DNA of 64,000 bases, taken from Prorocentrum cordatum (Eukaryota > Sar > Dinophyceae > Prorocentrales > Prorocentraceae). The translations under genes were made by a program, and so were the position numbers. The stretch covers positions 312,501-376,500 of the forward strand of contig CAUYUJ010014320.1 of assembly GCA_963575745.1 (NCBI GenBank), given 5' to 3'. How positions within the stretch are numbered: position 1 is the first letter of the stretch; each line of letters begins with the position of its first letter. The notes under the pieces were generated by a model. That model was not told the origin of the DNA. It worked only from the letters and a program-made list of their open reading frames with translations, and searched no databases. Of this stretch, positions 22,800-33,829 are shown piece by piece.

Positions 22800-23075
22800 C
22801 CGGACACGTGCCAACACGCACGCACAAACGCATGCGCAGACGCACGCACACGCACACTCATTCACTTTTTACACCAGCGCGGAGAAAACCCAGTGGCGGA
22901 GGAGGTGGGGGAGGAAGAGAGGGGGATGCGGCGGGCACGCGGCCCGCACCAGCGCCAGCGGCGGCGCCGCTAATTCAATGAATTCGCCACTTACATCACA
23001 CTCACTAGTTAGCCAACGCACGCACGCGCACACTCACTCACACACGCGCACACACACACACTCACGCAGGGCATC
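22800..23075. repeat. CGCACGCACA-type microsatellites
   Basis: Two patches of CACACGCACRC repeats (22,800-22,860 and 23,015-23,070) surround unremarkable GC-rich DNA. Nothing gene-like was seen to 23,750. Confidence 0.6.
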
Positions 23076-23757
23076 GCTTCTGGGCATCGTGGCATCGAGG
23101 CAACTCCTCTGGACATCGCTTCTGGATGGGTTGCTGGGGCCATTTGTGGATTGCGAGTGGCGCGGAAGCAGCTGCGCACCATCAAAGGGTCGAGCAGCAC
23201 AGAGCCAGGGCGCACGGCGCAACTGTCGCCAGCAAGGCGCAGGAAAAAAAGGCCACGATGGTGGCGAAAACTACCAGGCGATGCGCAGCGGCAGCGCGGC
23301 AGGGGCGAACGGCTGGTGGGGTCACTTTTTGTTAGCAGCCGTAGGCGAGCGCGCCAACGGCGAGTAAGGTCCGAGCGGGCCGCGCGGGGGCCTAGTTACC
23401 TAGCGCGGAGCCGAGCAGGACCTACCGCCGAAGCCTCAGCGCCGGGGCAGCAAGAGGAGCCGGGGGCGGAGGCTGCAAGCTGCCGGGGCTGCCAGGGGGG
23501 CAAGCGTGCGACAACCTGAGAGCAGGGCCACCAGGTGTGAATTAAACTGCAGCGAACTAACCGACCGCGGTTGGGACGCAGCCAAAATGGCGCTGGTGGG
23601 GTCACGCGAAGAGACTAGAATTTCAAAGCGATCCCTCCCGTGGCGACGTGCTGTCGCGCAGGCGACGCGACGGAACGAGGACCACAGCAAGGAAGCTCGG
23701 CACCGGCACCGTGGCTGCCTCGGGGCAGCCGTGGTGGGCAGGGGCCGCCCCTGCCCG

Positions 23758-24010
23758 GCCTCCTCGCCATCCCTCCCCCCCCTGTTCGCCTGCCCCCCTC
23801 CCCCTTCCCCCCCCCACGTTTCCACTCCCCTCCTCCCCCCCCCTCCTCCTCCTCCTCCTCCTCCCTTGCCTCCTCCCCCTCCTCCTCCCCTCCCCTCCTC
23901 CCCTCTCCCCCTCCCCCCCGTCCTCCTCTTCCTCCTCCTCCCCTCCCCCCCCTCCTCCTCCTGCCCCCCTCTCCCTTCCCCTCCCCTTTCCCCTCCTCCC
24001 CCACCCAGCA
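23758..24010. repeat. C-rich CCT/CCCC tract
   Basis: An almost pure pyrimidine strand of ~250 bp with CCT, CCCC and TCC words. Proline, leucine and glycine frames across it are artefacts. Confidence 0.85.
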
Positions 24011-24069
24011 TCCCCTACCCTTCTTCCGCTCTCACTGCCGTCTCCCACCGCGGACGGCGTCTGCCGGGG

Positions 24070-24410
24070 CCACGCGACAAAACCGGGACAGCTTCGCCGA
24101 TAAATAGCAACATGACGCCAGCAAGATCTCGGCGACGAAGAAAAATTGCCACGATAAAACTTCCCACAACCAACAACCAAAAAAACAATCTTCGCGACAA
24201 AAATGACATTTCCAGGGGGCAAAATGTCGCGACATAATTTATCCTGGACAGTGGATGAGTGGATGCTCTGTGATTTGACAGGGATGGTGCCATCGCGACA
24301 CTCCCACAAGGCACTCTGTCAAGACACTTTCTGCGACACTCCCACTGGGCATTTTGTCGTGTTCTCTTGTCGCGGAGATATTTTTGTCGGCGACCTGTCC
24401 GAGCCTTCCG
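24070..24410. repeat. Foldback of GCGACAAAA words
   Basis: The left part repeats GCGACAAAA and CGATAAAAC (24,075, 24,150, 24,192, 24,222). The right part carries the complement CATTTTGTCGTG, CTTGTCGCGGAGATATTTTT and GTCGGCGACC. The arms could fold over ~300 bp. Confidence 0.45.
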
Positions 24411-24499
24411 ATGAGGCCCCCCCTTTTCACTTCCACGCGGGCGCGCCGCCGGTCAAAGCTTACAGCGACCGTTGTCGGGCAGGCGCTGCTGCGGCGACA

Positions 24500-24990
24500 C
24501 CGACAGAGAGAGAGAGAGAGAGAGCAACATGTCCTCTGAACGCTGAACAGCTACCGAAGGTTTTTCCCTAACACAGCTCGTGTGGGTTGAGGTCATTTTT
24601 TTTGTTGTTTTAAGTCGCAGGCGGTCCTGCGTAGTTCTTGCCTGGCCGAGCTGTGAACCGTCGCAGACGAAGAGGCCCCTTGAGGGCACGGCGGAGTGAC
24701 CATAAGCGACTTGCGTTAATCAGCTGCATCACGTTGCCGTTTGGAGTAGAAAAAAGTGTGGGTTGAGTTCCCTCGAAACTGCAGAGCGAATCTCTATCTC
24801 ACGCCTGCGTCCCGCGCGCGACAGCTACGTTGCAGGGGCGTCCCTGGCGTTGACGCGACGTTGACGTCCCGCCCCGCGAAGTGAGCGCGACGTCGACATT
24901 TCAGGGGCGTCCCGTCCCGCGACGTTGGCGCGACGTGGACGAGCAACCTGCGCTTCCCACTCGGCGCCCACGCACGCAACCGTAGGTCGG
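24500..24990. other. GA run and low-complexity DNA
   Basis: There is a (GA)11 run near 24,503-24,525 and two GTGTGGGTTGAG words (24,579 and 24,758). Near 24,820-24,940 GTCCCGYCCCGCGA and CGCGACGTTGACG repeat. No gene was seen. Confidence 0.4.
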
Positions 24991-25425
24991 CGGAAACAGC
25001 GGAAGCAGCCTCGTAGCCCCCCAAGAACGCCCCAGGATAGCCCCAAGACCGCCCAAGACCGCCTTGGAGCGTCTCAACAGCGCCCCAAGAGGGTACCATG
25101 GGGCAATTTGGGATGCTATCGAAGGGCGGCTCTAAAATCCTTCCCCCTCGAATCGATCTCCTTCAGAATGGCCCTAAGAGGGTCCAAGCTGGCGGAAGAT
25201 GACCCCCAACGCGCCTCCAAGGGGCCCCAAGATGACGCAGAAAGAAATCCAAGATCGTCCCATGACGGCCCCGTGAGCGCCCGAAAGCGCCCCAGGAGGT
25301 CGCAAACGGCGACATGGATCGTCCAAGATGGCCCCAGATGGTTCCAAGAGCGCCTCGGAGAGCCCAAGATGACCTCCAAGATGGCTCCAAGCATCCGAAG
25401 CTGGATATACACATGTAAATAAACT
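24990..25425. repeat. Degenerate GCCCCAAGA array
   Basis: Irregular units of CGGCCCCAAGACGGCC type run in the opposite sense to the TTGGGGCC arrays elsewhere in the window. Confidence 0.5.
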
Positions 25426-25429
25426 GCCA

Positions 25430-26030
25430 AGTGACGAGACGTTCCTAGACCGCCTGGTACGGCCCCACGTGGCAACGGAGTACTTTTTGCGCAGGTGGTC
25501 TGGACCGGCGCCTCTTCCAACCCCTCCCTGTTCTCCCTCGGGGGGGATGCCGCCCGAAACACCTCCGAGACGAAGAGCCCGACGTGGGGCGGCACGTCAA
25601 CTTCCAGGGGATGTCCCTCTGTCGGTTCCAGGGCCCCGAGACGTGGTACGCGTGGCACGTTCTCGACGCCGCTCGGGGGGCGCAGCGGGTGGTCCCCGAG
25701 CGCGGCTCGCAGCCGCCCCAGGGCTGCGCGGCGCGAGGGGCGCGGCATTCTCTCGGCATCCGAAGGTGATACGAAAAATGGTCATCTTCGAGCGCGGGGG
25801 GTGCAGGGTGGAAGGGGCGCAGGGGGCGGGCAGCATGGGGGCGAGGAGGACAGGGAGGAGGAAGCGGAGGATGAAAGGGGGAATGGTGGGAGGGTGGACG
25901 AGGGAGGTCGACAAAAAAGACGGTAGAGGAAGAAGGTGAGGATGATGGGGGGCGGGTGGGTGGGTGGGTGGGTGGGGAAGATATTGTGGAGGAGGGAAGG
26001 GTGATGAATCTAAGTAGTAGGCGGAGGAGC
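25430..26030. other. Unassigned GC-rich stretch
   Basis: A short plus-strand frame (25,584-25,769) has protein-like words (FQGPETWYAWHVL) and a minus-strand frame overlaps it; neither has a recognisable domain. 25,800-25,990 is purine-rich with a (GGGT) run at 25,947-25,975. Confidence 0.35.
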
Positions 26031-26039
26031 TAGGAGCCG

Positions 26040-26560
26040 TCTTGCGGCGTGTTGGTGGATTCTTGAGCAGTCTTGGGATCATCTCGGGCCGTGTTTGGGG
26101 CCAAGCGAGCTCCAATTGTGTCCCTCCCCGGGGGGGGGGGGCGCGGAGGGGGGGGGGCGGAGCAAACAACGATTCGCTGGCTCCTCCCGGGGCACTCTCG
26201 GAAAACTCCTGGGCGCTCTTGGGGCCGTCCTGGGGCTCGCTTGGGCTGCTCTTGGGGCCCCCAAGGGCCCCTTGGAGCTACCTTCAGGCCTCGGAAGGCC
26301 ACCGGAAGCGAAAAGGCGAGAAGGCAAACTACATTGATTTCCCACAAGTGTTTGAAAGATGTTTTCCTCTCGGCGGCCTCCTGGAGGCTCCGTGGTCTCT
26401 CCCGGCCGTCTTGGGGCGGGCGTCGTGCCTCTCGGGGCACCCAGGGCACCATACTGAGCCATCTTGGGCTAGCTTGAGCCGTCTCGGAGGTCATCGTAGG
26501 CTCTCTGAGGCCCTCGTAGAGCCATATCGGCCCATCTTGGACGCTCCAACGCCTCGCGAA
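26040..26560. repeat. Degenerate TTGGGGCC array
   Basis: CTCTTGGGGCCGTCCTGGGG-type units are interrupted by a G-rich run at 26,135-26,158. Confidence 0.55.
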
Positions 26561-26599
26561 AAAAAACGTCCAGGTCCAGGGGAGGGGGGTAGGGGGAGG

Positions 26600-27340
26600 G
26601 CCCGTGCGCTATGGTCGTGAGCTCTGTGCCTTCGGTTTCCACGCGAACGTGGAAGATGCAATACAACGGTTTACAATGCAACGGCGCGCGGCATGACGCA
26701 GCGCGGAGCGCCGCAAGTTTGGCAAGTGGCACGCGACATGCGCGTGGCACGCGCAGTGGATATGTGCGATGCACCTCAGAAACAGAAACTGGTAGATGCG
26801 TTTGGGCAATGGCAGGGGCTGCGCGACAAAAACACAATCAGAGGACTCGCGCGCTTCGTGGGTGGCTGTGGGTCCCACTCCCCAGGCCAGAACGCATAAG
26901 CGATGGCGCCCACCTCGGACATGAACGACATAAACATTAACAACATATGACAATATTCCGTCGAGGCCGAAACTTTGCTTCCTGCTGTGGGCAAGACCTG
27001 AGGGTGATGCAATCCATGTGGCACGCTCAGGGCGGTGCAATCCATGTGGTGCGACCTTTTTGTTCGCTCAATCTTGGAAGGAGGAGGAGGGAAGCTGAGG
27101 GGAATGAAGCGCGCCGATCATCAGCACTGCCCAACGCCACAAGTTGCAACGGCCGCGGGCCCGGGACTCGGGCAGAGGGGAGCAAAGCGAGGAGGAGGGC
27201 GATGAGGGACCGTGAGCACCGTGCTTGCCAAAAGCGACAGTCCCGCACGTCGGATGCTCACAGCTATTGCCCATGCAATGGGCAAAAAAACGAAACAGCC
27301 ACCAGGGGGCAGAAGGGAGGAGGAGGATCAGGAGAAGGGC
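26600..27340. other. Unassigned stretch with a small frame
   Basis: A 68-codon plus-strand frame (26,693-26,899) has a protein-like stretch (APQKQKLVDAFGQWQGLRDK) but no known domain, flanking splice signals or support. GCAATCCATGTGG occurs twice near 27,008 and 27,038 and relates to words in the block at 27,660. Confidence 0.3.
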
Positions 27341-27354
27341 AAGGCAGGCCTGAG

Positions 27355-27453
27355 CTGGATCGAATCGCGAAATCGAATCGAGTCGGAAACGGATCGAATC
27401 GCCAGCGAATCGTCCGACCCCATCCACTCCGATCCCGTCCAGGAGGCCTAGAG
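27355..27453. mobile_element. MITE-F solo right end
   Basis: GTCCGACCCCATCCACTCCG then ATCCCGTCCAGGAGGCCTAG matches the right end of MITE-F at 6,892-6,933. The left side is a GAATCG-repeat patch rather than the palindromic interior. Confidence 0.5.
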
Positions 27454-27659
27454 AGGGGGGGGGACGAGAAGGGAGGAGGAGCCGGCGAAGAGGAAGAAAA
27501 GAGTACAAAGTGACAAAACGAATGCCCATACGCCAAGTGGAAACCGCGAGGCGGCAACCGCCGGCGAGCCAATGCCAGGACAACGTGGCACGATGGAATC
27601 GGAAAACAAACAAATAGAAGTCTGCGCTCACCATCCGGGAGCCTACAGCAGAACTCGCA

Positions 27660-28400
27660 CCCATGTGGTGCAATCTATGTGGTGCAAGGCGGCGCAAAGC
27701 GACGCACAACGATGCAAAGCAATCCAATGAAAAGAAATAAACAACCATACGAAGCAATGCGAAGCAATGCAAAGCAGCGCACAGCAATGCAATGCCATGA
27801 AAAGCGCTGCAACGCAATCATGCAAAACAATGCCGATCAATGCAAAGCCAGTCAAAGCAATGCGAAGCCATGAAAAGCCATGCAACGCCATGGCACGCAA
27901 TGCAACGCAAGACAAAGCAATGCAAAGCCATACAAAAACCATGCAACACAATACAACGCAACGCAACGCAATGCAACGCAATACAAAGCAATGAAAGGCA
28001 ATGCAACGCAATGCAAAGCCATGCAACGCAATGCAATGCAATACAATGCAATGTAACACCATGTAGCGCGATGCAGGGCAATGCAAAGCAATGTACACAA
28101 TGCAAAGCGACGCAAAGCAATGCAAAGCAATGCAAAGCAACGCAAAGCAACGCAAAGCAAGACAACATAGCGCAAAGCCATGCAAGGTACCGCAGTGAAG
28201 CACCGGCCATGCAACGCAATGCAGGGCGAGGCAAGTCGGCGCACCGAAAATCCATGCGCTGCAATGCGCTCGCATCACCGTGCAGCGCAGTGCGATGGCA
28301 GCGCCATGCGATTGCACAGCAGTCGCAGCTCAACGCAACGCAGCGCCACGCCATCGCAGGTCCACGCAGTGCGATCGCAGTGCGCCGCGACTGCAGCGCA
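27660..28400. repeat. GCAATGCAAAGC satellite
   Basis: Short degenerate units (GCAATGCAA, AAGCAATGC, GCAACGCAA) run over ~740 bp. Most are 10-11 bp, so the word stays roughly in helical register. Frames are Met/Gln/Asn- or Ala/Leu/His-rich artefacts. Confidence 0.8.
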
Positions 28401-28780
28401 ACACGCCACGGGGCGGCGGGCAGGCAGGGCCGCGGCGACGGGCGGGAGCGGGGCCGCCGGCGTGGCAAGGCGGACCTTTCACTTCTCCGTTCGGGAGAGT
28501 GGTGCGGCGGCGGACTGGAACGGAGCCGCCGGGGCGGCAAGTGCGCCCCGTTCCTCAGGAGGCAAGCGAAGCACCTCTATGAGTGCAAGCGCTGCGTGGG
28601 AACGGCACAGCCCGGTGGAGTTCAGGAGGTCTCTGGAAAAAGACTTGGCCCCTGGGAGGTCCTCCTGGGGGCACGCTGGCCGCCTCTTGGACCCGTCTTG
28701 GGGCCCCGCTGCAGCGCTGGGGCCCTCCCAGAGAAGCCTGGGGGCTTCTTGGGACCGTCTTGGCGACCTCTTCTTTCGAG
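28400..28780. other. GC-rich stretch and TTGGGGCC remnant
   Basis: No gene was seen. From 28,610 the sequence takes on the CTTGGGGCC type again. Confidence 0.4.
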
Positions 28781-28900
28781 GATGGACAGACCCCCTTTAG
28801 CAAAACGTGGTTTAGTGAAAACGACCTGAGGCCCAAACCTGGCGGGCGCAAGCCTGGAAAATGACGGCCACGGCGCCCTCTCGAGAACCGAAAGTGACGC
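28781..28900. repeat. Dispersed repeat family D, copy 1
   Basis: GATGGACAGACCCCCTTTAG, GGTTTAGTGAAAACGACCTG and CCCTCTCGAGAACCGAAA are shared with 37,701-37,843 and 53,466-53,603, all in the same orientation. No clear terminal inverted repeats were found. Confidence 0.6.
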
Positions 28901-28924
28901 AGCTTCAGGACCCCCGAGCCAGGT

Positions 28925-29041
28925 CTCCCCCTCCTCCTCCTCCTCCTCCTCCTCCTCCTCCTCCTCCTCCTCCTCCTCCTCCTCCCACTTCTCCTCCTCC
29001 TCCTCCTCCTCCTTTTCCTCCTCCTCCCCCTCGTCCTCCTC
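28925..29041. repeat. (CCT)n tract
   Basis: A mostly pure CCT run with a few substitutions near its right end. Confidence 0.9.
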
Positions 29042-29079
29042 CGCTGAGAGATATACTGATATGCACAGGTTGGTATGTA

Positions 29080-29255
29080 CAGTCGGCCCGTATCATAAGA
29101 AGGCGCGATAGGGATGCAAAGGGCCCTGGGAGTCTACTTCGAAGCTCTTCGAGCGGGGCGGGGCCCGCGGAAGTGGCCAAGGATGGGCCGAATGGGCAAG
29201 GTTGTGCAAGGGTACCCTTGGTAAGGATGCCCATCCTTACTGTGCGGGTTGACTG
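29080..29255. mobile_element. Tc1/mariner-like MITE, 176 bp
   Basis: It begins CAGTCGGCCCGTATCA and ends TGTGCGGGTTGACTG, an inverted pair (CAGTCRRCCCGYA). TA precedes the left end and TG follows the right end, so the TA target duplication is half lost. Near the right end is the palindrome AAGGGTACCCTT. A homologous copy lies at 55,086-55,293. There is no coding capacity; assignment rests on the CAGT end and TA target. Confidence 0.6.
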
Positions 29256-29259
29256 TGTA

Positions 29260-30330
29260 CAAACTCATATGTAGTCTTCCTCGTCCCCAATATCCTCTCG
29301 TGTCCTTCCTGAAGACCGGGCGCTTCGCCCGAGAGGTTTTCACAATCTGTGGTTCCGGAGCTTGTCACGTCCGGCAATTGCACAAATGTTGCACAGGTCG
29401 CTTGCTAAATGTGGTCCGCGCCTCGGCACAGCGCACACTCGTCTTGAAGTTTGCAGCAGTCACGCGGAGGGAGGGGGGGGTCAAAATGGGGCTCTCGCAT
29501 TGGAGCCGCGCACGTTCGCTTCAAAGCTTTCAAATGGAGGACGGGTGGATATTTCAAAATAGGGCTCTCGCGGTAACGCTGCAACTACACAAATCGAGGG
29601 CACTCTTTAAACGTGGTCTCGCTCTGGAACCTCTCAGGGATTGATATCATAAGCAATGCAATGAAATAACGCCTACGAGCATGGAGGGCAGACCCTTTCC
29701 AATACGGAGTTAGCGTTTGACACTTCAACTTGCTTGAACTGTGACCCGATCTAATTGCATCTCTCCTCGATGATAGGACGGAAGATGTGCCCTTTACAGA
29801 ACGAGGTCTCGCCTGCACTCCAGAAAAACAAGAAGTTCGTCTGCCAATCTGGGCGTCCCCCGCAGTGGGCAGCTACTATTCGCAGGGACTTTTGTGGAGG
29901 TGGCTTGGGGAGGGTGAGACTGTTGCAACATCGTTGATGCATCTCGGGTTTGATATGGTCCTCCTCTTTCTCATCGTTCTGAAGCTAATCTGCTAATCCC
30001 ATCCTCATCCTCCTCATCATCCATCCCTTTCTCCTCTCCACCTTCAATATTCACCACCTCCGGGTGCTTCTTCACTTTGTCCTTATCCCTCCAACTCTTC
30101 CACCTCAGAGGCAGTAGCTGCACTAGAAAACTCTTCAGGCAAGCAGCAGGTGCGTGCCCGGCTTGGTCCAGCATGCCTCCCCGCCCATTATCAAGCGATG
30201 CATCCTCTCTCCCCCCCACTTGGCTGCTCTCCCCCACCACCCCTTTCTCCCTCACTGTCTCCATCCTGCCTGCTAGCCTATCCTGCCTTCCTGTCCCAGA
30301 CGATTTCCCAGCGACACAGACAAGCTTCAA
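29260..30330. other. No gene seen
   Basis: Moderately AT-rich DNA carries loose recurrences of RACGWGGTCTCGCYYTG (29,612, 29,800). Frames of up to 130 codons show no domain. Confidence 0.4.
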
Positions 30331-30344
30331 AACCAAGAAGGGGG

Positions 30345-30430
30345 GATATAGAGGGAGGGGGAGAAGGAGAAAGAGAGAGGGACAGAGAAAAAGAGATCGA
30401 GAGAGAGAGGGGGACAGAGAGAGGGATAGG
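30345..30430. repeat. (GA)n-rich run
   Basis: A GAGAGA and GGGAGAGAG purine run. Confidence 0.8.
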
Positions 30431-30699
30431 GCAAGCGAACTGCGATCTCGCAAGGTCTGATGTCCTGCCTCTACCACCCATCCCTTCCCTTTGCGCTGAA
30501 TTCTTTTCTATCCGCCGGCTGGGGTGTTCTAGGTGGCATGGATCCTCCGATGGCCCTACCCATTGATACGCGATCAGGCAGGGAGGCGTTGTACACTGGA
30601 CGAGAAGGAGGACGCAGCGGAGGAGCAGGGGCAAGAGCAGGAAGAAGGCCAGGAAGATGAGGAAGGTGGAAGAGCAGCTTTGTTTTTCCCCCGAGGGAG

Positions 30700-31330
30700 A
30701 AGATGGAGCGGACCGCAAGCCACAAGGGCAGGCTTCAAAAAGCAAATGCCGCCACACACGACGACGACGACGACGACGCCGACGAGGACGACGAGCAGCT
30801 GCAGGAGAAGGAGGAGCAGGAGGAGCAGGCGAGGGCGGGGAGGGGAAACGATGGGGGACGGCAGCGACGAGGAGCGCATCGGATCCAGAAGTGTCCAAGG
30901 CTGGGGCGAGAGCGCCCATCCGAACGACGAGGACGAAGCGCCGATCCTGAAATGCGGCCTACGCTGCAGCGTAGGCACCGATTTGTTGAAGCCGAGAGCG
31001 ATCTGATCGTCGAACAAGCACGTGCGAGACAGAGAGAGAGAGAGAGGGAGATTGAGACTGAGGTAAAGAGAGAGAGAGAGAGAGAGAGAGTGAGAAAAAA
31101 GAGAGAGAGAGAGAGACAGCGGAATGAAGAGAGAAGGGGGGAGATAGAGAGAGAGAGAGGGAGACAAGTTAATGCATACAGATCAGTCTGTGGCGGAAGA
31201 GAACGCGAGAAAGAAGGAGAGAGAGAACCAGAGGGAGGGAGAGAGAGAGAGAGAGAGAGAGATGCCATATACAAACACAGAGAGAGAGAGAGAGAGCAGA
31301 CTAAAAGAAAGGAGGAGAACGGGATAGTGA
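30700..31330. repeat. (GAC)n and (GA)n runs
   Basis: A GAC run at 30,759-30,800 is followed by several GA runs between 31,028 and 31,305. Asp/Glu/Arg-rich frames run through these. Confidence 0.7.
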
Positions 31331-31379
31331 ACTGGCAGGGACGGAGACAGGGAGCCAGGAAGGGGGGGGGGCTTCTCAG

Positions 31380-31556
31380 AGCGAAGACCAACGACGGCTT
31401 CGCACTTGCTGGCGGAGATGCCGCAACCTGGCCACGGCCGCCCATGCCTGAACAGCATCGGGAAGACGAACTCCACTGGAGGCACCTCCTGCACGCCGTA
31501 AGAGTGCTGCAGAAGAGCTTCAATGCTGAGCTTGTGTCTGAACGCATAAACGAGGT
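31380..31556 (+). CDS. Possible exon, unidentified
   Basis: Between a GA-rich block and a GT microsatellite, the plus frame becomes protein-like (ending LLHAVRVLQKSFNAELVSER plus INE) and is followed directly by GTGAGT, a strong splice-donor consensus at 31,555-31,560. A possible acceptor TGTTGCAG lies at about 31,767-31,774. The frame is open back into the GA repeats, so the exon start is unknown. I recognise no domain, and this may be chance. Coordinates are approximate. Confidence 0.25.
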
Positions 31557-31629
31557 GAGTCTATTATGTGGCCATGGCCTGACAGATGCCAGTGGTCCCT
31601 CTGTTCCTCTGGTTGATGATCCCGATCGG

Positions 31630-31705
31630 TGTGTGAGTGCGCGTGTGTGTTTGTGTGTTTGTGTATGTGTGGTTGTGTGTCTGTGTGTGTGTGCGTGCAC
31701 GTCTC
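31630..31705. repeat. (GT)n microsatellite
   Basis: An interrupted GT/TGTGTGCG run. The sequence from 31,706 to 32,230 has no recognised gene. Confidence 0.85.
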
Positions 31706-32229
31706 CGCGCAAGGCGGGTGACATTTACTGCGCGCGCCCCGCCCATGTATCATCTTGTCTGACGGTGTGTTGCAGCCCAACGCTGCGTCGGGGACCGAGA
31801 AATAATATACGTGTTGCAATTCGTGTGAGCTGCTCTGGCGGTGCTGCCTGGAAAAGCCATGAGTGCTCCCGGTCTGGCTTAGCCTACTCAGCTGGCGTTC
31901 CCATCGGCCTGCCCAGGGTGTCTGGCGCCCGCAATGCTGCTTGCGACCTGAAGTAGCCGCAGCCTCCCTGCGGAGAAAAGGGGTGCTTCCTTTTACGTCG
32001 GCGTTCTCTCTCGTCTTGCCGTCCCTGGTCTACTGTGCCTCCATGAGGTCAGCTTTTTTCTGCCTCGGAGAAACGAGGAAAACTTCGATCCATGTCCAAC
32101 CGTGCCTACTTTTGTTGCATCGGAGACAAAGGAGTGCTTACCGTCCCTCGTCTACTGCTCCTCCACGCGCTCGACTCTGCCGCTCGGTGGTCCTGCCTCG
32201 AGCCTGGCACTCACTGCCCGCGCTCCCGC

Positions 32230-32522
32230 ATGATTTGTGTTGCTGCTGTTGTCGTTGTTGTTGCTGTTGTTGTTGCTGTTGGAGCTGGTGAAGTTGCTGC
32301 TGCTGTTGTTGTCGTTGTTGTTGTCGCTGTTGGTGTCGTTGTCGTTGTTGTTGTTGTTGTCGTTGTTGTTGGTGTTGTTGTTGTTGTTGCTGTTGTCGTT
32401 GTCGTTGTTGTTTTTGTCGTCGTCGCTGTTGTTGTTGCTGTTGTTGTCGTTGTCGTTGTTGGTGCTGCTGCTGTTGTCGTTGTTGTTGTTGTTGTTGTTG
32501 TTGTTGGTTTTGTTGGTGCTGA

Positions 32523-32583
<61 letters not shown>

Positions 32584-32655
32584 AGTGTTGTTGCTGTTGT
32601 TGGTGGTGTTGCTGTTGTCGTTATTGTTGTCGTTGCTGCTGCTGTTGTTTCTGCC
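32230..32655. repeat. (GTT)n tract, about 420 bp
   Basis: GTT/GCT/GTC triplets run continuously, giving polyvaline/polyleucine on plus and polyasparagine on minus. It is the only GTT tract in the window. Confidence 0.9.
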
Positions 32656-32805
32656 CGCGCCCCCGCACGAGGTGGTCAGCGCGCTGCGCACGTGGCCCGC
32701 CGTCGCCGCCGCGCCAAGGGAGGGGGGGGGGGGGGGCAACGCGCGCGCGGGAGCCCCGCGGGCGGCGTGCCCGACGCTGACGCTCGCTTCATGATCGCCC
32801 CGCCG

Positions 32806-33121
32806 TGTCGACGGTGCCTCCCGATATCCGACCTGGTCAGGGTATAGCAAGGGCTCCCAACTTCGCGTTTCGCGCTAAGCGAAGCGCGAAGTGCGAATAA
32901 CTTCGCGCTCTCGCGCCGCCCCCCAGGGGAGAAGAGGAGGATGAGGGATCGGAGCCGAAGCGCGAAGCGCAACGCCTTAGGTCGGGCCTGTCTCCCTACA
33001 GGGGGATTTTGGACGAAACATAAAAATTAACAAGAAAATGCGCAACAGATGCCCCCAAAATACCCCAGCAAGCTCAGCCGCGTCGACGGTGCCTCCCGAC
33101 ATCCGACCTGGTCGAGGTGTG
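32806..33121. repeat. Nested MITE block between 42-bp direct repeats
   Basis: GTCGACGGTGCCTCCCGA followed by ATCCGACCTGGTC occurs at 32,806-32,847 and again at 33,080-33,121 with few differences. Between them lie a left half of MITE-H (from 32,849, AGGGCTCCCAACTTCGCG) and a left half of MITE-A (from ~32,977, TTAGGTCGGGCCTGTC). Confidence 0.6.
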
Positions 33122-33374
33122 GCCACCGCGAGGGCCGACGCCTCACCCCAGTGCCAGCGCTGCACGGCCGCTGCGGCCTCCCCGCCGTCGCACGAGAGCC
33201 CACCCCCCGCGCATGTGTTGCCGGCGTCGCGCGTGCGCGTGCGTTGTCGCGAGAGGGCCGAGGCGCTCCTCGAGGGCCCCCGCCGAAGGAGCACGGCACA
33301 CGCCCGAGCGACGCCGAGGCCTCCGGCTGGAGGGCGCGCGCGCGCGCCAGGAGCGCGGAGGGGCAGAGGAGAAG

Positions 33375-33450
33375 GAGGAGGAGGAGGAGAAGGAGGAGGA
33401 GGAGGAGGAGGCCGAGGACGAGGAGGAGGAGGAGGAGGAGGATGACGAGG
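33375..33450. repeat. (GGA)n tract
   Basis: A purine run inside GC-rich, CpG-rich DNA (33,120-33,650) that shows no recognisable gene. Confidence 0.85.
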
Positions 33451-33829
33451 ACGAGGGCAGAGGAGGGCGCCCGCAGGTGGGCATGGCCCAGCGCCGCGTG
33501 CCACCCCGCCGAGTTGGGGCACGTGCGCGCAGAGGAGAAGAGAAGGGACGGGCAGGCAGAGAGAGGAGCAGAGAGCGGGAGAGCAGACGCACCACCGCAA
33601 GAGGCGATTCGGAGTATCTCCCGCCGAGCGCTGCCCGCAGCACAGGCAAACTAAAGAATCAGTCCCCGAGTGGGTGGGCCCGCCGATAGACATCGATGCG
33701 CACCCCAGACACAACAAATAATTGGCGGGGAGGGGGGGGCGGGTGGCGGCGGGAGCAGAAGGGGATCCCTGGTAGCGTCCTCATCAAAGCCGTCCAAACG
33801 TTCTAAGGGGGACCATCCGGAACCATCGA

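Noticed and set aside
22171-22857. Acidic Glu/Arg-rich minus frame of 228 codons
   Set aside because: It is the complement of a CCT/ATC microsatellite and has no non-repetitive core.
23573-23592. Second spliced-leader-like match on the minus strand (GCCATTTTGGCT)
   Set aside because: Twelve matching bases, but the flanks do not extend and no reading frame follows; not distinguishable from chance by eye.
25430-25770. Possible endonuclease-domain fragment of a retrotransposon
   Set aside because: The minus-strand words PPHVGLFVSEV recall the end of an APE-type domain, but nothing upstream or downstream supports it.
30703-31956. A 417-codon plus frame rich in Arg and Glu
   Set aside because: Most of it is GA microsatellite. 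Only the segment near 31,380-31,556 was kept, as a weak possible exon.
32092-32850. Asn-rich or Val-rich proteins of 185-251 codons
   Set aside because: All are readings of the GTT tract in different frames.
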